Source: an uncultured Megasphaera sp. (lineage in GTDB: Bacteria > Bacillota > Negativicutes > Veillonellales > Megasphaeraceae). From it: a stretch of 9,336 bases of DNA. Under the pieces are notes generated by a model that did not search any database, had not been told where the DNA came from, and worked only from the letters and a program-made list of their open reading frames with translations. The position numbers were made by a program, and so were the translations under genes. Where the stretch lies: positions 1-9,336 of the forward strand of contig CABQJB010000076.1 of NCBI GenBank assembly GCA_902464195.1. The letters are read 5' to 3'. Shown here piece by piece: positions 7,205 to 9,336 of the stretch (within the stretch, counting starts at the first letter, position 1; every line of letters begins with the position of its first letter).

Positions 7205-8554
7205 ATGATGGAAGTACAATCGATTGTCCAATGTCTGCTCGTCTTCCTCGTCTGCCTGGTCGTCAGTGCCATCTGTGTTACGGGCAAATTCGCCTTTGCC
7301 CAGCTGCGCCGGGAATACCTGGAAGAACTCGTCCGCGATGGCGATACGTCGTTGAAACCGCTCTTGTCCCTCTACGACAAGCCCATCGTCTTTCTGGGGA
7401 CGGCCCAGCTCGGCATGGCCTTGTCCGGCCTCATCGCCGGGGCTGCCGGTTTCTGCGGTCTCTATGGTCTTTACGGCCTGCTGGCCCCGTATATCGGCCA
7501 TACATGGCTCATCTGGCTCATCGAAGTCTGCGCTGCCATCGTCCTCTGCTTCATCCTCTGGGTCTTTGGCGAACTCATTCCCAAGTCCATCGGCCTCCAG
7601 CGCCCGGAAAAGAGCCTCAAGGCCCTGCGCCGTTTCATCCAGCCCTGGAGCCGGCCCTTCATGCCCTTCATCCTCTTCGGCAACTGGCTGGGTCGGGCTA
7701 TCCTGGCAGACCGCAACCTCGATGTGACCAACGAAATCGATATGGCTCATTCAGAAGATGAAATCCGCATGCTGGTCACGGCCAGCCACAAGGAAGGGAA
7801 AATCGACCAGGTCGAAAGTGAACTCATCGGCAACGTCTTCGATTTCGCCGACCGCCTGGCCAAGGAAATCATGGTGCCCCGCCAGGACATCGTCTGCCTC
7901 TATACGGAAGATACGATGAACCAGCATTTGCAGACCATCCGCCAGTCACGGCATACGCGCTATCCTCTCTGTGAAGACGATAAGGACCATGTCCTGGGTC
8001 TGGTCCACATCAAGGACATCATGGACCTCTATATCCACAAGCGCAGCAACCTGAACCTAATCAAGCGGCCTATCCTCATGGTCCCGGAAATCATGCCGGC
8101 ATCGAAGCTCCTCCAGCTGATGCGTATGCGCCGGACCTACCTGGCCATGGTCGTCGATGAATATGGCAGCACTGTCGGCCTCATCGGCCTGGAAGACATC
8201 CTGGAAGAACTGGTCGGCACGATCCAGAACGAACATACCCAGGAAAAGGAAGAAATCCAGCCCCTGCCCGACGGCGCCTATGAATTTGCCGGGACAGTCC
8301 TCCTCGACGACGTCGAAGAGCTGCTGCACATCCCCGTCGAAGACGACGTCGATACCGATACTATCGGCGGCTACGTCTTCAATGCCCTGGGGCATACGCC
8401 GAAGGTCCACGATGAAGTCACTATCGGCGCCTACTGCTTTACGGTCCTGGAAATGCAGCGTTTCCGCATCGTCCGCTTGAAAGCCGTGCCCCTGCCGGAA
8501 GCGGCTGTCGATGGGGAAGACAGCGGGGAAGAAGATACGTCCCGTGAATCGTAG
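7205..8554 (+). CDS. CNNM/CBS-domain membrane protein of the HlyC/CorC family
   Basis: A 449-residue inner-membrane protein of the family associated with magnesium or other cation efflux; some members were once called hemolysins. The CNNM domain (about 5-170) has hydrophobic segments near 5-27, 60-82 and 101-125 and the family motif FGELIPKSIGLQRPE (121-135). The linker EDEIRMLVTASHKEGKIDQVESELI (184-208) leads to a CBS pair at about 222-283 and 288-342, including IMVPRQDI and VVDEYGSTVGLIGLEDILEELVG, then a CorC_HlyC domain at about 355-427 and an acidic tail. Position 28 is Lys in CVTGKFAFAQ, where relatives usually have a Glu (as in AAEFALV). The start is ATG 7205 or ATG 7208; the latter is 6 bases from AGGGGG (7196-7201) and may be the true one. 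Its 3' end overlaps recO. Confidence 0.92.
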   Translation: MMEVQSIVQCLLVFLVCLVVSAICVTGKFAFAQLRREYLEELVRDGDTSLKPLLSLYDKPIVFLGTAQLGMALSGLIAGAAGFCGLYGLYGLLAPYIGHTWLIWLIEVCAAIVLCFILWVFGELIPKSIGLQRPEKSLKALRRFIQPWSRPFMPFILFGNWLGRAILADRNLDVTNEIDMAHSEDEIRMLVTASHKEGKIDQVESELIGNVFDFADRLAKEIMVPRQDIVCLYTEDTMNQHLQTIRQSRHTRYPLCEDDKDHVLGLVHIKDIMDLYIHKRSNLNLIKRPILMVPEIMPASKLLQLMRMRRTYLAMVVDEYGSTVGLIGLEDILEELVGTIQNEHTQEKEEIQPLPDGAYEFAGTVLLDDVEELLHIPVEDDVDTDTIGGYVFNALGHTPKVHDEVTIGAYCFTVLEMQRFRIVRLKAVPLPEAAVDGEDSGEEDTSRES

Positions 8555-9287
8555 CGGCTACTATGGACGCAAGCCGTCGCGGTCCTATGAAGGCATCATC
8601 CTGACCGTCCGCAAAACCAGTGCCAAGCAGCTCGTCGTCACCGTCCTGACCCGGCAGGCCGGTATCCTCCACGTCCTGGCCCGCCGCAGCACCCAGGGCA
8701 AGATGGGCTATGGCGCCTTGACGCCCCTGGCCGAGATGACCTTTGATGTCTTTGAAAAAGACGGCGTCTATACGCTGACGGAATACGACTGCCGCAGTAA
8801 CCAGCGCCTCCGTGAGCTGACCTGGGACGGCTATGTCTACTCGCAGATCTTCGTCGAAATAGTCCTCTTCATGGCCGGCGGTGGAGCTGATGAGGTCCTG
8901 TACAACCTGGTCCGCCTCTATGGCCGGGCCATCGAACTCAAGGACATCCGCATCGTCACCATCATCGCCGGCTGGCAGCTCATGGCCCTGACGGGATTCC
9001 TGCCGGACATAGACACGGCCCGCATCTTCTATCAGGGCCAGGGATATTGTCAGCAGCCCGTCTATTACATCGATGATGAGACGCCGGAAAACATGAAAGA
9101 ACTGCCCCTGACGCCGTCTGTACGCCAGACCTGGAAGACCCTGGTCCACTATCCCTGGGGAACAAAGGAAACAGTGAACCTGCGCATGGCCGACCTGAAA
9201 TTCCTGGAAGCCCTGCTCTATAACTATGTCAACCAGTGCAGCGAACGCCAGATGAAGACACCGGGGTTGTTAGTGGCTCGTGGTTAG
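8511..9287 (+). CDS. recO: DNA repair protein RecO
   Basis: A 258-residue recombination mediator that, with RecR, loads RecA onto SSB-coated DNA. Residues 24-100 show the N-terminal OB-fold pattern (SYEGIILTVRKTSAKQLVVTVLTRQAGILHVLARR), then a helical domain including GWQLMALTGFLPDID (154-168) and the C-terminal VNQCSERQMKTPGLL pattern. The only cysteines are C94, C180 and C243, so the four-cysteine zinc finger of many Firmicute RecO proteins is missing. The start is uncertain: ATG 8511 (GGAAG at 8497-8501) gives a basic extension and a 44-bp overlap with the previous gene, while GTG 8544 gives an 11-bp overlap and a more usual N terminus. The last five residues and the TAG stop are encoded by a heptamer repeat. 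Recognition rests on overall pattern and position after era, as RecO has no strong catalytic motif. Confidence 0.9.
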   Translation: MGKTAGKKIRPVNRSGYYGRKPSRSYEGIILTVRKTSAKQLVVTVLTRQAGILHVLARRSTQGKMGYGALTPLAEMTFDVFEKDGVYTLTEYDCRSNQRLRELTWDGYVYSQIFVEIVLFMAGGGADEVLYNLVRLYGRAIELKDIRIVTIIAGWQLMALTGFLPDIDTARIFYQGQGYCQQPVYYIDDETPENMKELPLTPSVRQTWKTLVHYPWGTKETVNLRMADLKFLEALLYNYVNQCSERQMKTPGLLVARG

Positions 9288-9332
9288 TGGTTAGTGGCTC
9301 GTGGGTCGTGGTTCGTGGGTCGTGGCTCCCAG
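9270..9332 (+). repeat. Degenerate heptamer tandem repeat overlapping the recO 3' end
   Basis: Eight consecutive 7-bp units run from 9270 to 9325 in strict register, followed by a diverged ninth (CTCCCAG, 9326-9332). Unit types are TTAGTGG (9270, 9284, 9291), CTCGTGG (9277, 9298), GTCGTGG (9305, 9319) and TTCGTGG (9312), consensus BTMGTGG. Variation is confined to the first three positions while GTGG is invariant. The recO stop TAG (9285-9287) lies in the third unit, and codons 254-258 are read from the first units. The array is close to the window edge and may continue in altered form. It is on the G-rich coding strand of the upstream gene, like the array after nadE. Confidence 0.88.
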
Positions 9333-9336
9333 GGGG

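Larger units (their letters stand above)
2120..9287 (+). other. Probable seven-gene transcription unit
   Basis: Seven plus-strand genes follow each other with spacings of -4, 14, 15, 19, 7 and -44 bp, without room for an independent terminator. The candidate promoter and palindrome at 2049-2092 lie just upstream. The close spacing supports co-transcription. Internal promoters within coding sequence cannot be excluded, and the two radical-SAM genes may be regulated apart from the phoH-recO part. Confidence 0.6.

Noticed and set aside
1..9336. The heptamer arrays at both ends as terminal inverted repeats of a mobile element or as CRISPR repeats.
   Set aside because: The units differ in sequence between the two ends, there are no spacers, no transposase or cas gene lies between them, and the genes inside are core housekeeping genes.
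9326..9336. CTCCC/GGGGG at the right edge as a terminator hairpin.
   Set aside because: The stem would have almost no loop and no following T-run is visible before the window ends.

Overview
The window is about 9.3 kb of GC-rich, densely packed bacterial chromosome. It holds eight recognisable protein genes, all intact: one on the minus strand and seven on the plus strand. The gene set (glutamine-dependent NAD synthetase, a DUF4080-type B12/radical-SAM protein, a phoH-ybeY-era-recO cluster), strong AGGAGG-type ribosome sites, TTG and GTG starts, and a heavy preference for GTC, GAC and GCC codons suggest an anaerobic GC-rich Firmicute. A member of the Negativicutes (Megasphaera-like) is my best guess, by inference only. 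There is no sign of phage, insertion sequence, CRISPR, tRNA or rRNA.

Layout. Bases 1-49 are a degenerate 7-bp tandem repeat that begins at the stop codon of nadE. nadE occupies 46-1947 on the minus strand. A 172-bp divergent intergenic region (1948-2119) carries the nadE ribosome site and a good sigma-70-like promoter for the plus-strand genes. A perfect 16-bp palindrome lies over the expected transcription start of that promoter. From 2120 to 9287 seven genes run head to tail with gaps of 19 bp or less, or with overlaps: B12/radical-SAM DUF4080 protein, TIGR01212/YhcC-like radical-SAM protein, phoH, ybeY, era, a CNNM/CBS (HlyC/CorC) membrane protein, and recO. Bases 9270-9332 are a second 7-bp tandem repeat, which encodes the last residues and the stop codon of recO.

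How the genes fit together. phoH, ybeY and era are a conserved ribosome-biogenesis and RNA-quality group: YbeY and Era both act at the 3' end of 16S rRNA. RecO is the usual partner downstream of era in Firmicutes, while the CorC-like gene is the usual partner of phoH-ybeY in Proteobacteria; here both arrangements are combined. The two radical-SAM genes overlap by 4 bp and are probably translationally coupled, but their substrates are unknown.

The least ordinary signal is the pair of heptamer arrays at the two ends. Each begins at the 3' end of a gene, has its G-rich strand as the coding strand, uses TTAG-type units, and supplies the gene's TAG stop from within a unit. Because the period is 7 and TTAG reads TAG on one strand and TAA on the other, such arrays place stops in all six frames. 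The nadE array also has a telomere-like four-tract G-quadruplex pattern.
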